A stretch of DNA of 11,356 nucleotides from GCA-2731375 sp047518225 (GTDB taxonomy: Bacteria > Pseudomonadota > Alphaproteobacteria > GCA-2731375). This document shows, one piece after another, positions 1 through 9,626 of this stretch. The stretch's first letter is position 1. Every line of letters begins with the position of its first letter. Below the pieces are notes generated by a model. The model was not told the DNA's origin, made no database searches, and saw nothing but the letters and a program-made list of their open reading frames with translations. The stretch is taken from assembly GCA_047518225.1 (NCBI GenBank), contig JAKZRK010000240.1, forward strand, positions 1-11,356, in the 5' to 3' direction. Both the position numbers and the translations under genes were made by a program.

Positions 1-2885
<2,885 letters not shown>

Positions 2886-3078
2886 GGGGTCCATCTCCCA
2901 TTAATGGCGGCCCGGATAGCGGGCTGCCTGGTGACATCAAAGCGGCGGGCGGCGGCGGCCGAAGCCCCGCACGCAGGGTCAAAGCACATTTAGAATAAAT
3001 CTGCCCGGGCCCTCAAATTAGAGCAATTGAACCAATCACTTAAGCCGCGCTGGCGGCTCGAATGAATTGCAAACCGCT
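2886..3078 (-). other. rpoB-rpoC intergenic region (193 bp)
   Basis: This gap holds no convincing gene. Reading the minus strand from rpoB to rpoC it carries a 63-bp imperfect palindrome (listed separately), an AT-rich patch around 2985-3000, a short GGC-TTCG-GCC tetraloop hairpin at 2957-2966, and a 9-bp stem with one mismatch at 2906-2928 just before the rpoC ribosome-binding site. A weak promoter-like pair, TTGAGG at 3011-3016 and TCTAAA at 2989-2994 with 16 bp between, matches the sigma-70 consensus at only 4 of 6 positions in each box and is not called as a promoter. No U-tract follows any stem, so I see no classical terminator. rpoC is presumably read through from rpoB. Confidence 0.6.
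2906..2928 (-). other. Hairpin just upstream of the rpoC ribosome-binding site
   Basis: On the minus strand the arms GGCAGCCCG and CGGGCCGCC pair over 9 positions with one A-C mismatch around a 5-nt loop. The inner 5 bp (GCCCG/CGGGC) are perfect. It ends about 7 nt before the rpoC Shine-Dalgarno, so it could affect translation initiation or protect a processed 5' end. No U-tract follows it. The pairing is seen in the sequence; the role is unproven. Confidence 0.35.
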
Positions 3079-3081
3079 CTA
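3019..3081. repeat. 63-bp imperfect palindrome (REP-like) overlapping the rpoB stop codon
   Basis: The element is bounded by TAGAGC at 3019-3024 and its exact inverse GCTCTA at 3076-3081. It is centred on a perfect 6-bp stem, AGCCGC/GCGGCT (3043-3048 and 3053-3058), with a 4-nt loop. The arms between share loosely matched AATTG/CAAT blocks, so the whole can fold back imperfectly. The right terminal motif read on the minus strand is TAGAGC, and its TAG is the rpoB stop codon. This architecture resembles the repetitive extragenic palindromes of alphaproteobacteria. Only one copy is visible in this window, so repetitiveness is inferred. Confidence 0.45.
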
Positions 3082-6000
3082 GTTACTCTTTTGCGACAAC
3101 TCCACATTCAGGCAAAGCGAGCGCATTTCCTTCACCAGCACGTTGAAGGATTCCGGGATGCCCGCCTCGAACGCGTCGTCACCGCGCACGATGGCCTCGT
3201 AAACCTTGGTGCGGCCGGCCACGTCGTCCGACTTCACCGTCAGCATTTCCTGCAAGGTATAAGCTGCGCCGTAGGCTTGTAGGGCCCAGACCTCCATCTC
3301 GCCAAATCGCTGGCCGCCAAATTGCGCCTTGCCACCCAGCGGCTGCTGGGTCACCAGGCTGTAGGGGCCAATGGACCGGGCGTGAATCTTGTCGTCCACC
3401 AGATGATGCAATTTCAACATATAGATGTAGCCGACCGTCACCTTGCGCTTGAACGGCTCGCCCGTGCGGCCATCGTACAGGGTCGATTGGCCGGAATTAT
3501 CCAGTCCCGCCAAATCCAGCATCTCGTTAATATCAGGCTCATGGGCACCATCGAAAACCGGCGTCGCCATGGGCACGCCACGGCGCAGATTGTCGCCCAA
3601 TTCCAGCATTTGCTCATCCGTCAGACCGGCGATGGTGTCCTTGTACTGATCATCGCCATAGACCACCTTCAGATGCTTCTTCAGATCGTCATGCTTGCCG
3701 CCGCGGCGGATATTGTCGACAAGTTCGCCGATCTGCAGGCCAAGCCCGGCCGAGGCCCAACCCAAATGGGTCTCTAGAATTTGCCCCACATTCATCCGGC
3801 TGGGCACCCCAAGGGGGTTCAGAACGATGTCGACGTTGGTGCCATCCTCAAGATAAGGCATATCCTCGATCGGCACGATGTTGGAAATCACGCCCTTGTT
3901 GCCGTGGCGTCCGGCCATCTTGTCGCCCGGCTGCAATTTACGCTTCACCGCGACGAAGACTTTCACCATTTGCATCACGCCGGGTAACAGTTCGTCGCCG
4001 CGCTGCAACTTGTCCAGCTTGTTATCGAAGCGGTCTTCCAGTTCCTTCCGCGCCAGATCGAACTGTTTGTTCAGCTGTTCAATCTCGTCCATGGCTTTTT
4101 GGTTGGACAGGGTGATCTGCCACCATTGACCGCGGCCCAACTCCGCCAAATGCTCTTCCTTGATGCGGGTATCGGGCTTCACGGCCTTGGGACCGCCCGA
4201 GGCCGTCTTGCCGATCAGAAATTCGTGCAGGCGGGCATAGGTATTGCGTTCCAGGATCGCCAGTTCGTCGTCCCGGTCCTTGGCCAGACGCTCGATCTCG
4301 TCCCGCTCGATCGCCAGGGCACGCTCGTCCTTATCCACGCCATGGCGCGAGAAGACCCGCACCTCGACGACGGTGCCCGCCACGCCCGGCGGCAATTTCA
4401 GCGAGGTATCACGCACATCCGAGGCCTTTTCGCCAAAGATCGCGCGCAAAAGTTTTTCTTCCGGCGTGATTGGGCTTTCCCCCTTGGGGGTGATCTTGCC
4501 GCAGAGAATATCGCCTGGATGCACTTCCGCACCGATGTACACGATGCCGGCTTCGTCCAGATTGCGCAGGGCTTCCTCGCCCACGTTGGGAATATCGCGG
4601 GTGATTTCCTCCGGCCCCAATTTGGTGTCGCGGGCCATGACTTCGAATTCCTCGATATGGATCGAGGTAAAGACGTCGTCACGCACGATGCGTTCCGAGA
4701 TCAGGATGGAATCTTCGAAGTTGTAGCCCATCCAAGGCATGAAGGCGACCAGCACGTTCCGGCCCAGGGCCAGTTCACCCAGCTCGGTCGAGGGACCGTC
4801 AGCGATGATATCGCCGGCCGTGACTTCATCCCCCACCACCACCAGGGGCCGTTGATTGATGCAGGTATTCTGGTTCGAACGCTGGAACTTCAAGAGGTTG
4901 TAAATATCAACGCCGCTGACTGACAGATCGGTCTCGTCCGAGGCGCGGATCACAATACGGGTGGCATCGATCTGATCGACCACGCCCGTGCGCCGGGCGA
5001 CGATGGAGACACCGGAATCCCGGGCCACGACCTCTTCCATGCCCGTGCCCACCAGGGGCGCCTCGGCTTGCAAAAGGGGCACCGCCTGACGCTGCATGTT
5101 CGAACCCATCAAGGCCCGGTTGGCATCATCATTCTCCAGGAACGGGATCAACGCGGCGGCAACGGAAACCAGTTGCTTGGGCGAAACGTCCATATATTCA
5201 ACATTTTCGGGCGCCGTCATCTGAAAGTCGTCACCAACGCGGCAACTGATCAGATCGGCCACGAAGCGGCCGCGCTTATCAAGTTCGGCATTGGCCTGGG
5301 CAATGGTGTATTTGCCCTCTTCCATGGCCGAAAGGTACAGCACCTCTTTCCCGACCCGGCCATTCGCGACGCTGCGGTAGGGGGTTTCGATGAAGCCGTA
5401 ACGGTTGATCCTGGCGTAGGTCGCCAACGAGTTGATCAGACCGATATTCGGGCCTTCCGGGGTCTCGATCGGGCAGATCCGGCCGTAATGGGTGGGATGC
5501 ACGTCGCGCACCTCGAAGCCGGCCCGCTCCCGCGTCAAACCGCCCGGGCCGAGGGCGGACAGGCGCCGCTTGTGGGTGATCTCGGACAGGGGATTGGTCT
5601 GATCCATGAATTGGCTGAGCTGGGAAGAGCCAAAGAATTCCCGCACCGCCGCCGCCGCCGGTTTGGCGTTAATCAGATCATGGGGCATCACGGAATCGAT
5701 CTCGACCGAGCTCATCCTCTCCCGGATCGCGCGCTCCATGCGCAGCAAACCAATGCGGTATTGATTTTCCATCAATTCGCCGACCGAGCGGACCCGGCGA
5801 TTGCCCAGATGATCGATGTCATCGATATCGCCACGGCCATCTTTCAAATCCACCAGGGTCTTGACCACGGCCATGATGTCTTCGACCCGCAGGACGCGCA
5901 CCGTGTCTTCCGCATCCAGGCCGAGGCGGGCATTCAACTTCACCCGGCCGACGGCCGACAGATCGTAACGTTCGGAATCGAAGAACATGGAATTGAACAG

Positions 6001-7179
6001 GTTCTGGTCCGCCTCCACCGTTGGCGGCTCGCCCGGCCGCATGACCCGGTAAATATCGATCAGCGCCTGCTCCCGGGTGGAATTCTTGTCACCCTTCAGG
6101 GTGTTGCGGATATAGGCGCCCACCGTCACATGATCTATGTCCAGGGTCGGGATCAGCGTCACGGAAGCCTCCCGCAGCGAGGCCACCAGTTCCTCGGTCA
6201 ACTCTTCGCCGGCCTCGGCCAGCACCAGTCCGGTTTTTTCGTCCACCATATCGACGGAGACATAGCGGCCGACCAGATCTTCATCGGCAACCAGCAGTTC
6301 CTTGACGCCATCCTCGATCAGCTTGCGGGTCCGGCGCGGGGTAATCTTTTCCCCGGCCTCGACCACCACGGCGCCATTCTTGGCATTGATCAGGTCGCGC
6401 ACGGCACGCAGGCCACGCAGGCGCTCCGGATTGAAGCCGGTGCGCCAGCCGCCCTTCTTGGCGTCATACTTATAGCCAACCGTGCGATAGAAATAATTCA
6501 GGATCTCTTCCCCGCTTAGGCCAATGCCCTGCAGCAATGTGGTCACGGGCAGTTTGCGGCGGCGGTCGATGCGGACAAAAACAATGTCCTTGCCATCGAA
6601 TTCGAAATCCAGCCACGAGCCCCGGTAAGGGATGATCCGGGCCGCGAAGAGGAACTTGCCCGAGGAATGGGTCTTGCCCTTGTCGTGATCAAAAAATACA
6701 CCCGGCGAACGATGCATCTGCGAAACGATCACCCGTTCCGTGCCATTAATGACAAAGGTGCCGTTGTTGGTCATCAACGGCATATCGCCCATGTAGACTT
6801 CCTGTTCCTTGATATCCAGAACCGACTTGGCCTGGGTATCCTCGTCCACTTCAAACACGATCAGACGCAGGGTCACCTTCAATGGCGCGGCATAGGTCAT
6901 GCCCCGTTGTTGACATTCCTCCACGTCGTACTTCGGATCTTCCAAATTGAATTTGACGTAATGCAACTCCGCCGTTCCAGCGAAATCCTTGATCGGGAAA
7001 ACCGACTGAAAGACACCGTTCATGCCAGTGTCGCCCCTGTCTGCCACCGCAATGTCGGCCTGCAGAAATTTGTCGTACGAGCTTTTCTGAACCTCGATCA
7101 AATTGGGCATCTCCGCCACTTCTGCGATGCGTCCAAATGATTTGCGGATGCGTTTACGACCGGTAAATGTCAGTGACAT
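3079..7179 (-). CDS. rpoB: RNA polymerase beta subunit
   Basis: This is the complete beta subunit of DNA-directed RNA polymerase (1366 aa), forming one pincer of the clamp, the rifampicin pocket and much of the RNA exit path. Landmarks include the rifampicin-determining region at 517-543, GSSQLSQFMDQTNPLSEITH followed by KRRLSAL. The main resistance positions carry the susceptible-type residue (Q523, D526, H536, S541, L543; E. coli numbering minus 10). Also present are TPEGPNIGLINSL near 573-585, EKLLRAIFGEKASDVRDTSL around 908-927, and the active-site GDKMAGRHGNKGV with lysines K1087 and K1095. The C-terminus with GGKAQFGGQRFGEMEVWAL clamps against beta'. The start ATG has GAGGAAG at 7184-7190, ideally spaced. 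The stop is TAG, embedded in a palindrome. No truncation or frameshift is seen. Expression probably comes from rplJL readthrough plus a possible internal promoter in the 408-bp gap upstream. Confidence 0.99.
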   Translation of the reverse strand: MSLTFTGRKRIRKSFGRIAEVAEMPNLIEVQKSSYDKFLQADIAVADRGDTGMNGVFQSVFPIKDFAGTAELHYVKFNLEDPKYDVEECQQRGMTYAAPLKVTLRLIVFEVDEDTQAKSVLDIKEQEVYMGDMPLMTNNGTFVINGTERVIVSQMHRSPGVFFDHDKGKTHSSGKFLFAARIIPYRGSWLDFEFDGKDIVFVRIDRRRKLPVTTLLQGIGLSGEEILNYFYRTVGYKYDAKKGGWRTGFNPERLRGLRAVRDLINAKNGAVVVEAGEKITPRRTRKLIEDGVKELLVADEDLVGRYVSVDMVDEKTGLVLAEAGEELTEELVASLREASVTLIPTLDIDHVTVGAYIRNTLKGDKNSTREQALIDIYRVMRPGEPPTVEADQNLFNSMFFDSERYDLSAVGRVKLNARLGLDAEDTVRVLRVEDIMAVVKTLVDLKDGRGDIDDIDHLGNRRVRSVGELMENQYRIGLLRMERAIRERMSSVEIDSVMPHDLINAKPAAAAVREFFGSSQLSQFMDQTNPLSEITHKRRLSALGPGGLTRERAGFEVRDVHPTHYGRICPIETPEGPNIGLINSLATYARINRYGFIETPYRSVANGRVGKEVLYLSAMEEGKYTIAQANAELDKRGRFVADLISCRVGDDFQMTAPENVEYMDVSPKQLVSVAAALIPFLENDDANRALMGSNMQRQAVPLLQAEAPLVGTGMEEVVARDSGVSIVARRTGVVDQIDATRIVIRASDETDLSVSGVDIYNLLKFQRSNQNTCINQRPLVVVGDEVTAGDIIADGPSTELGELALGRNVLVAFMPWMGYNFEDSILISERIVRDDVFTSIHIEEFEVMARDTKLGPEEITRDIPNVGEEALRNLDEAGIVYIGAEVHPGDILCGKITPKGESPITPEEKLLRAIFGEKASDVRDTSLKLPPGVAGTVVEVRVFSRHGVDKDERALAIERDEIERLAKDRDDELAILERNTYARLHEFLIGKTASGGPKAVKPDTRIKEEHLAELGRGQWWQITLSNQKAMDEIEQLNKQFDLARKELEDRFDNKLDKLQRGDELLPGVMQMVKVFVAVKRKLQPGDKMAGRHGNKGVISNIVPIEDMPYLEDGTNVDIVLNPLGVPSRMNVGQILETHLGWASAGLGLQIGELVDNIRRGGKHDDLKKHLKVVYGDDQYKDTIAGLTDEQMLELGDNLRRGVPMATPVFDGAHEPDINEMLDLAGLDNSGQSTLYDGRTGEPFKRKVTVGYIYMLKLHHLVDDKIHARSIGPYSLVTQQPLGGKAQFGGQRFGEMEVWALQAYGAAYTLQEMLTVKSDDVAGRTKVYEAIVRGDDAFEAGIPESFNVLVKEMRSLCLNVELSQKSN

Positions 7180-7458
7180 GCGTCTTCCTCATGCTTCGAC
7201 CACGGCGCCCGTCAGACGCCAGTTGACCCTAGTGCCCAATGGCGTCCGAATTGGCGCGCGCCCCGAAATACCCTGGGTCATACCCCCGGGCAAACCCGGC
7301 CGGTGCGCGACGTCCATAAATTTCCATTTGTGGCTTGCCCCGTCCGCCACTCCCAAGGGAAGTCTCGGCAGACAATTCCACGCACAAACGGGCGCAACCG
7401 CCAAGGAGGTCCGCCGGTTCCATTCCCGTTTCAAATTTATTAGACACTAACAAATGAA

Positions 7459-7486
7459 TTGATAACCTAATATTCCGGCAAGTCAA
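7459..7486 (-). promoter_or_regulatory. Possible rpoB promoter in an AT-rich island
   Basis: On the minus strand TTGACT (7481-7486; 5 of 6 to the -35 consensus) is followed after 16 bp by TATCAA (7459-7464; 4 of 6 to the -10). Both lie in the only strongly AT-rich stretch of the neighbourhood, with an A/T-rich run upstream that could act as an UP element. Transcription would start near 7450 and give a leader of about 270 nt before rpoB. Motif matches alone are weak evidence. An alternative is TTATCA with TAATAA a little downstream. Confidence 0.4.
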
Positions 7487-7539
7487 TAATAAACAATTGA
7501 AATAATCAAAAGGGGGCCATACACCGGACGTTCAACCGG

Positions 7540-7567
7540 CTGGCGGGTGACCGGGGCCACCCGCCAG
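7540..7567 (-). terminator. Strong hairpin after rplL: attenuator or RNase processing site
   Basis: A perfect 10-bp GC-rich stem, CTGGCGGGTG/CACCCGCCAG, with an 8-nt loop lies 20 nt after the rplL stop codon. The following bases are not U-rich (the nearest T run, CCCCCTTTT, is about 25 nt further on), so it is not a textbook intrinsic terminator. Its position matches the partial attenuator and RNase III region between rplL and rpoB in E. coli, so a transcript-end or processing role is more likely than full termination. The stem is directly visible; its function is inferred. Confidence 0.5.
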
Positions 7568-7587
7568 TGCCAGCCAGAACAATGGGT

Positions 7588-7962
7588 TTACTTGATCTCG
7601 ACGGTCGCACCCGCGCCTTCGAGCTTTTCCTTGATTTTCTCGGCTTCGTCTTTGGCGATGCCTTCCTTGATCTCTTTTGGGGCCGATTCGACCAAATCCT
7701 TGGCCTCTTTCAGACCCAGACCGGTAAGCGCCCGGACTTCCTTGATGACGTTGATTTTCTTTTCGCCGAACGAGGCCAAAATCACGTCAAACTCGGTCTG
7801 CTCTTCGGCCGCGGCACCGCCGTCGGCGGCAGGCGCCGCCATCATGGCAACCGGGGCCGCCGCGGAGACACCCCATTTCTCTTCCAATATCTTTGCCAGA
7901 TCGGCCGCCTCGATGACGGTCAAGCCGGACAATTCTTCTGCAATTTTCTCTAATTCAGCCAT
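7588..7962 (-). CDS. rplL: 50S ribosomal protein L7/L12
   Basis: L7/L12 is the multi-copy stalk protein that recruits and activates the translational GTPases (EF-Tu, EF-G, IF2, RF3). The 124-aa product has the full domain order: an N-terminal dimerisation and L10-binding helical segment (about 1-32), an Ala/Gly-rich flexible hinge (about 33-53), and the C-terminal factor-binding domain (54-124) with EKKINVIKEVRALTGLGLKE and AKDLVESAPKEIKEG. Length matches the family. The start ATG has AGGA about 5 nt upstream. It lies 38 bp downstream of rplJ and is surely co-transcribed with it. In other bacteria the pair is translationally controlled by the L10-L7/L12 complex binding the rplJ leader. Stop TAA is followed by a strong hairpin. 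Confidence 0.98.
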   Translation of the reverse strand: MAELEKIAEELSGLTVIEAADLAKILEEKWGVSAAAPVAMMAAPAADGGAAAEEQTEFDVILASFGEKKINVIKEVRALTGLGLKEAKDLVESAPKEIKEGIAKDEAEKIKEKLEGAGATVEIK

Positions 7963-8000
7963 TTTTCCTAGCTCCTAGTTCGAACCTGATACGCGACTGG

Positions 8001-8519
8001 TCAAGCCGCCTCTTCTTTGGAACCCTGGGCCGACAGGACCCGCGCCAATTGCGAAGCAGGTGCCTGAATGACACGGGCCAGCTTGGTCGCGGGGGCCTGC
8101 AACAGCCCGATTATCGTGCCCCGTAGTTCATCCAGGGACGGCAGCGAGGCCAAGGCTTTAACACCATTGACATCCAACTGACTGTCGCCCATGCCGCCGC
8201 CAATAACGACAAGCTTTCCGTTGCTCTTGGCGAAGCCGACCGCCACCTTGGCCGGCGCGATCGGATCGTCTGAATAGGCGATCGCGGTCGGCCCGGTGAA
8301 CAGGTCGGTTAAAGGGGCATATTGGGTCCCATCAAGGGCAAGCTTGGTCAGCCGATTCTTGGTGACCTTAAAAGTAGCGCCAGCCGCCCGCATTTGCCGC
8401 CGAAGATCACTGATCTCGGCAACGTTCAAGCCGCTGTAGTGGGTGACCACGACCGATGAAGTGTTGGAAAACACCGCATTCAGTTCCGCCACCGCCTCAC
8501 GCTTTTGCGCTCGGTCCAC
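8001..8519 (-). CDS. rplJ: 50S ribosomal protein L10
   Basis: L10 anchors the L7/L12 stalk to 23S rRNA and, bound to L7/L12, represses its own mRNA in bacteria where this has been studied. The product is 172 aa starting VDRAQKREAV from a GTG codon; AGGGAG at 8527-8532 sits 7 nt upstream. The frame stays open further upstream, to about 8660, but that extension (MPWSQFEPWG and so on) is unlike L10, so the GTG is preferred. The N-terminal rRNA-binding domain carries SSVVVTHYSGL and FKVTKNRLTKLAL. The C-terminal stalk helix contains an 11-residue tandem repeat, QAPATKLARVI then QAPASQLARVL (141-162), each unit a probable L7/L12-dimer binding site. It is followed by rplL after 38 bp and preceded by a 404-bp gap after rplA. 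Confidence 0.97.
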   Translation of the reverse strand: MDRAQKREAVAELNAVFSNTSSVVVTHYSGLNVAEISDLRRQMRAAGATFKVTKNRLTKLALDGTQYAPLTDLFTGPTAIAYSDDPIAPAKVAVGFAKSNGKLVVIGGGMGDSQLDVNGVKALASLPSLDELRGTIIGLLQAPATKLARVIQAPASQLARVLSAQGSKEEAA

Positions 8520-8624
8520 TTTTTCGCTCCCTAACGGTGGCCGTGCCCGGAACCTTTCCGTACACGACCGGTTGCAATTTAGACCGCGGCGGCGAAAGCG
8601 CCGGTGAAATTTCCACGATCCGGT

Positions 8625-8660
8625 TTGCCTGCCCCAGGGTTCGAACTGGCTCCACGGCAA
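8625..8660 (-). other. Two-tier hairpin in the rplJ leader, candidate L10-binding element
   Basis: On the minus strand TTGCC (8656-8660) pairs with GGCAA (8625-8629), enclosing an asymmetric internal loop (six nt on one side, four on the other). A further CCAG/CTGG stem (8646-8649 and 8634-8637) closes an 8-nt loop TTCGAACC. A stem, internal loop, stem layout about 105-140 nt before the rplJ start is the kind of structure L10 recognises, but the loop does not clearly show a kink-turn and the stems are short. It could be chance. Confidence 0.25.
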
Positions 8661-8820
8661 GGAACGCCGCGAAATCCGCCTCTACCCCCGTCTATACAGG
8701 TGGCCCTTGAATTCGGCCCTTAGTCGAGCCGCCCCCAAAATAAACCTGGTGGCGATCGCGCCTGCAGTCTCGGACAGGATGGAAAGTTTCGGAAATAGCA
8801 TTTTCCTCCACTTATCCGGC

Positions 8821-8854
8821 GTTGGGCCGCCTTGCAACGCGCAAGGCAGCCAAC
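8821..8854 (-). other. Stable 14-bp hairpin in the rplJ leader
   Basis: On the minus strand the arm GTTGGCTGCCTTGC (8854-8841) pairs over 14 positions, one of them a U-G wobble, with GCAAGGCGG and CCAAC (8835-8821) around a 5-nt loop. There is a single bulged C. This is among the strongest stems in the window and lies about 300 nt before rplJ. It is not followed by a U-tract, so it is probably a leader structure or processing site, not a terminator. Confidence 0.45.
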
Positions 8855-8917
8855 CTCTTAAATATCACTCACGAACTATTCGGCGCGGCCTGGATCCGCG
8901 ACCGGGCACAAAACCAA

Positions 8918-8939
8918 GTCGGCCTATAGACGGGCCGAC
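8918..8939 (-). terminator. Terminator-like hairpin overlapping the rplA stop codon
   Basis: A perfect 7-bp stem, GTCGGCC/GGCCGAC, with an 8-nt loop CGTCTATA is followed on the minus strand by TTGGTTTTGTG, a partly T-rich tail. The TAG stop of rplA sits at the loop and the start of the second arm. It may end or attenuate the rplKA transcript before rplJ. The tail is imperfect (interrupted by G), and a terminating ribosome would cover the stem, so partial attenuation is more plausible than full termination. Confidence 0.4.
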
Positions 8940-9622
8940 CTGATATCAACCTTGACGCCGGGCCCCATGGTGGAACTGACGGCAATCTTCCTGACATAGG
9001 TGCCCTTGGAACCGCTTGGCTTGGCCCGCATGACGGCATCGACAAATGTCCTGACGTTGGCTTCCAAGGCGTCTCCGCTAAAACTTGCCTTACCGACGCC
9101 GGCATGGATAACCCCGGCTTTTTCCACCCGGAATTCCACCTGGCCGCCTTTCTGCGCCGCGATGGCCGCCGCCACGTCCGGCGTCACCGTACCCAATTTC
9201 GGGTTTGGCATCAGGCCGCGTGGCCCCAGCACCTTACCCAGGCGCCCCACCACGGCCATCATGTCCGGAGTGGCGATGCAGCGGTCAAAGTCGATCTCGC
9301 CCTGTTGGACTTTTTCCGCCAGATCCTCGGCGCCAACCAGGTCCGCGCCCGCCGCCCTGGCCTCGTCCGCCTTGGCGTCCTTGGCGAATACCGCGACACG
9401 AACCGTTTTACCCGTGCCGTTGGGCAACTGCACCACCCCGCGCACCATTTGGTCCGCATGGCGGGGGTCAACATTCAAGTTCATGGCGACTTCCACGGTT
9501 TCGTCAAATTTCGCGGTAGCGGCATCCTTGACCATTTGGACCGCCGCACCCAACTCGTATTCGGTTTCCGGGTCAAAGGCGGCCCGAACATCTTTCGTTC
9601 GTTTGGTGTTCTTATTCGCCAT
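8924..9622 (-). CDS. rplA: 50S ribosomal protein L1
   Basis: L1 binds the mobile L1 stalk of 23S rRNA and helps move deacylated tRNA out of the E site; free L1 also represses the L11-L1 mRNA. The 232-aa product matches family length and carries TAKFDETVEVAMNLNVDPRH (36-55), the hinge-region GPRGLMPNPKLGTVTPDV (133-150), VEFRVEKAGVIHAGVGK (162-178) and the C-terminal SSTMGPGVKVD (216-226). Start ATG at 9622 begins MANKNTKR. A TTG seven codons upstream is in frame but lies inside rplK and lacks family support. The gene starts 4 nt after the rplK stop, with its AGGGGA ribosome-binding site inside the last rplK codons, indicating translational coupling. Its stop TAG falls within a terminator-like hairpin. 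Confidence 0.98.
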   Translation of the reverse strand: MANKNTKRTKDVRAAFDPETEYELGAAVQMVKDAATAKFDETVEVAMNLNVDPRHADQMVRGVVQLPNGTGKTVRVAVFAKDAKADEARAAGADLVGAEDLAEKVQQGEIDFDRCIATPDMMAVVGRLGKVLGPRGLMPNPKLGTVTPDVAAAIAAQKGGQVEFRVEKAGVIHAGVGKASFSGDALEANVRTFVDAVMRAKPSGSKGTYVRKIAVSSTMGPGVKVDIRSARL

Positions 9623-9626
9623 GCGA

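Larger units (their letters stand above)
7180..7587 (-). other. rplL-rpoB intergenic region (408 bp), rpoBC leader
   Basis: There is no convincing gene here. From rplL towards rpoB it contains a strong GC hairpin just after the rplL stop (7540-7567), an AT-rich island of about 80 bp (roughly 7431-7515) with a promoter-like pair, and then about 250 nt of GC-rich leader ending in the rpoB ribosome-binding site GAGGAAG at 7184-7190. The leader includes a short CCGGG-TTTG-CCCGG stem-loop at 7286-7299. In E. coli the equivalent gap holds an attenuator and an RNase III site that lower rpoBC expression relative to the ribosomal proteins, and the layout here fits a similar role. Possible minus-strand reading frames in the leader begin with TTG, lack a ribosome-binding site and resemble no family I know. 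Confidence 0.6.
8520..8923 (-). promoter_or_regulatory. rplA-rplJ intergenic region (404 bp): rplJ leader
   Basis: This gap contains no gene I can support, although the rplJ frame is open through part of it. In other bacteria it holds the L10 operon promoter and the L10-L7/L12 binding leader. Seen here in transcript order: a terminator-like hairpin at the rplA stop, a 14-bp hairpin (8821-8854), unstructured sequence, a possible two-tier hairpin (8625-8660), then the rplJ ribosome-binding site. The best -10-like strings (TATTTA near 8860, TATAGA near 8695) lack a matching -35, so I do not call a promoter. The length and conservation of position make L10 autoregulation likely, but I could not match the L10 leader consensus by eye. 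Confidence 0.5.

Noticed and set aside
5068..6519. Plus-strand open frame of 483 codons opposite rpoB
   Set aside because: It is antisense to the rpoB frame, with composition typical of a codon-bias shadow and no recognisable motif. The same applies to the frames at 4099-4923 and 1470-2276.
7189..7434. Minus-strand 81-codon frame ending ATGA near the rpoB ribosome-binding site
   Set aside because: It starts with TTG, has no Shine-Dalgarno, and its product is an Arg/Gly/Pro-rich string with no family resemblance.
8634..8649. tRNA T-arm-like string CCAGTTCGAACCCTGG in the rplJ leader
   Set aside because: The stem and loop sizes do not fit a T arm (4 bp with 8 nt) and no acceptor, anticodon or D arm surrounds it.
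8520..8660. Upstream extension of the rplJ frame to an ATG at 8660
   Set aside because: The extra 47 residues are Arg/Trp-rich and unlike L10, whereas the internal GTG has a well-placed AGGGAG and gives the normal family N-terminus and length.
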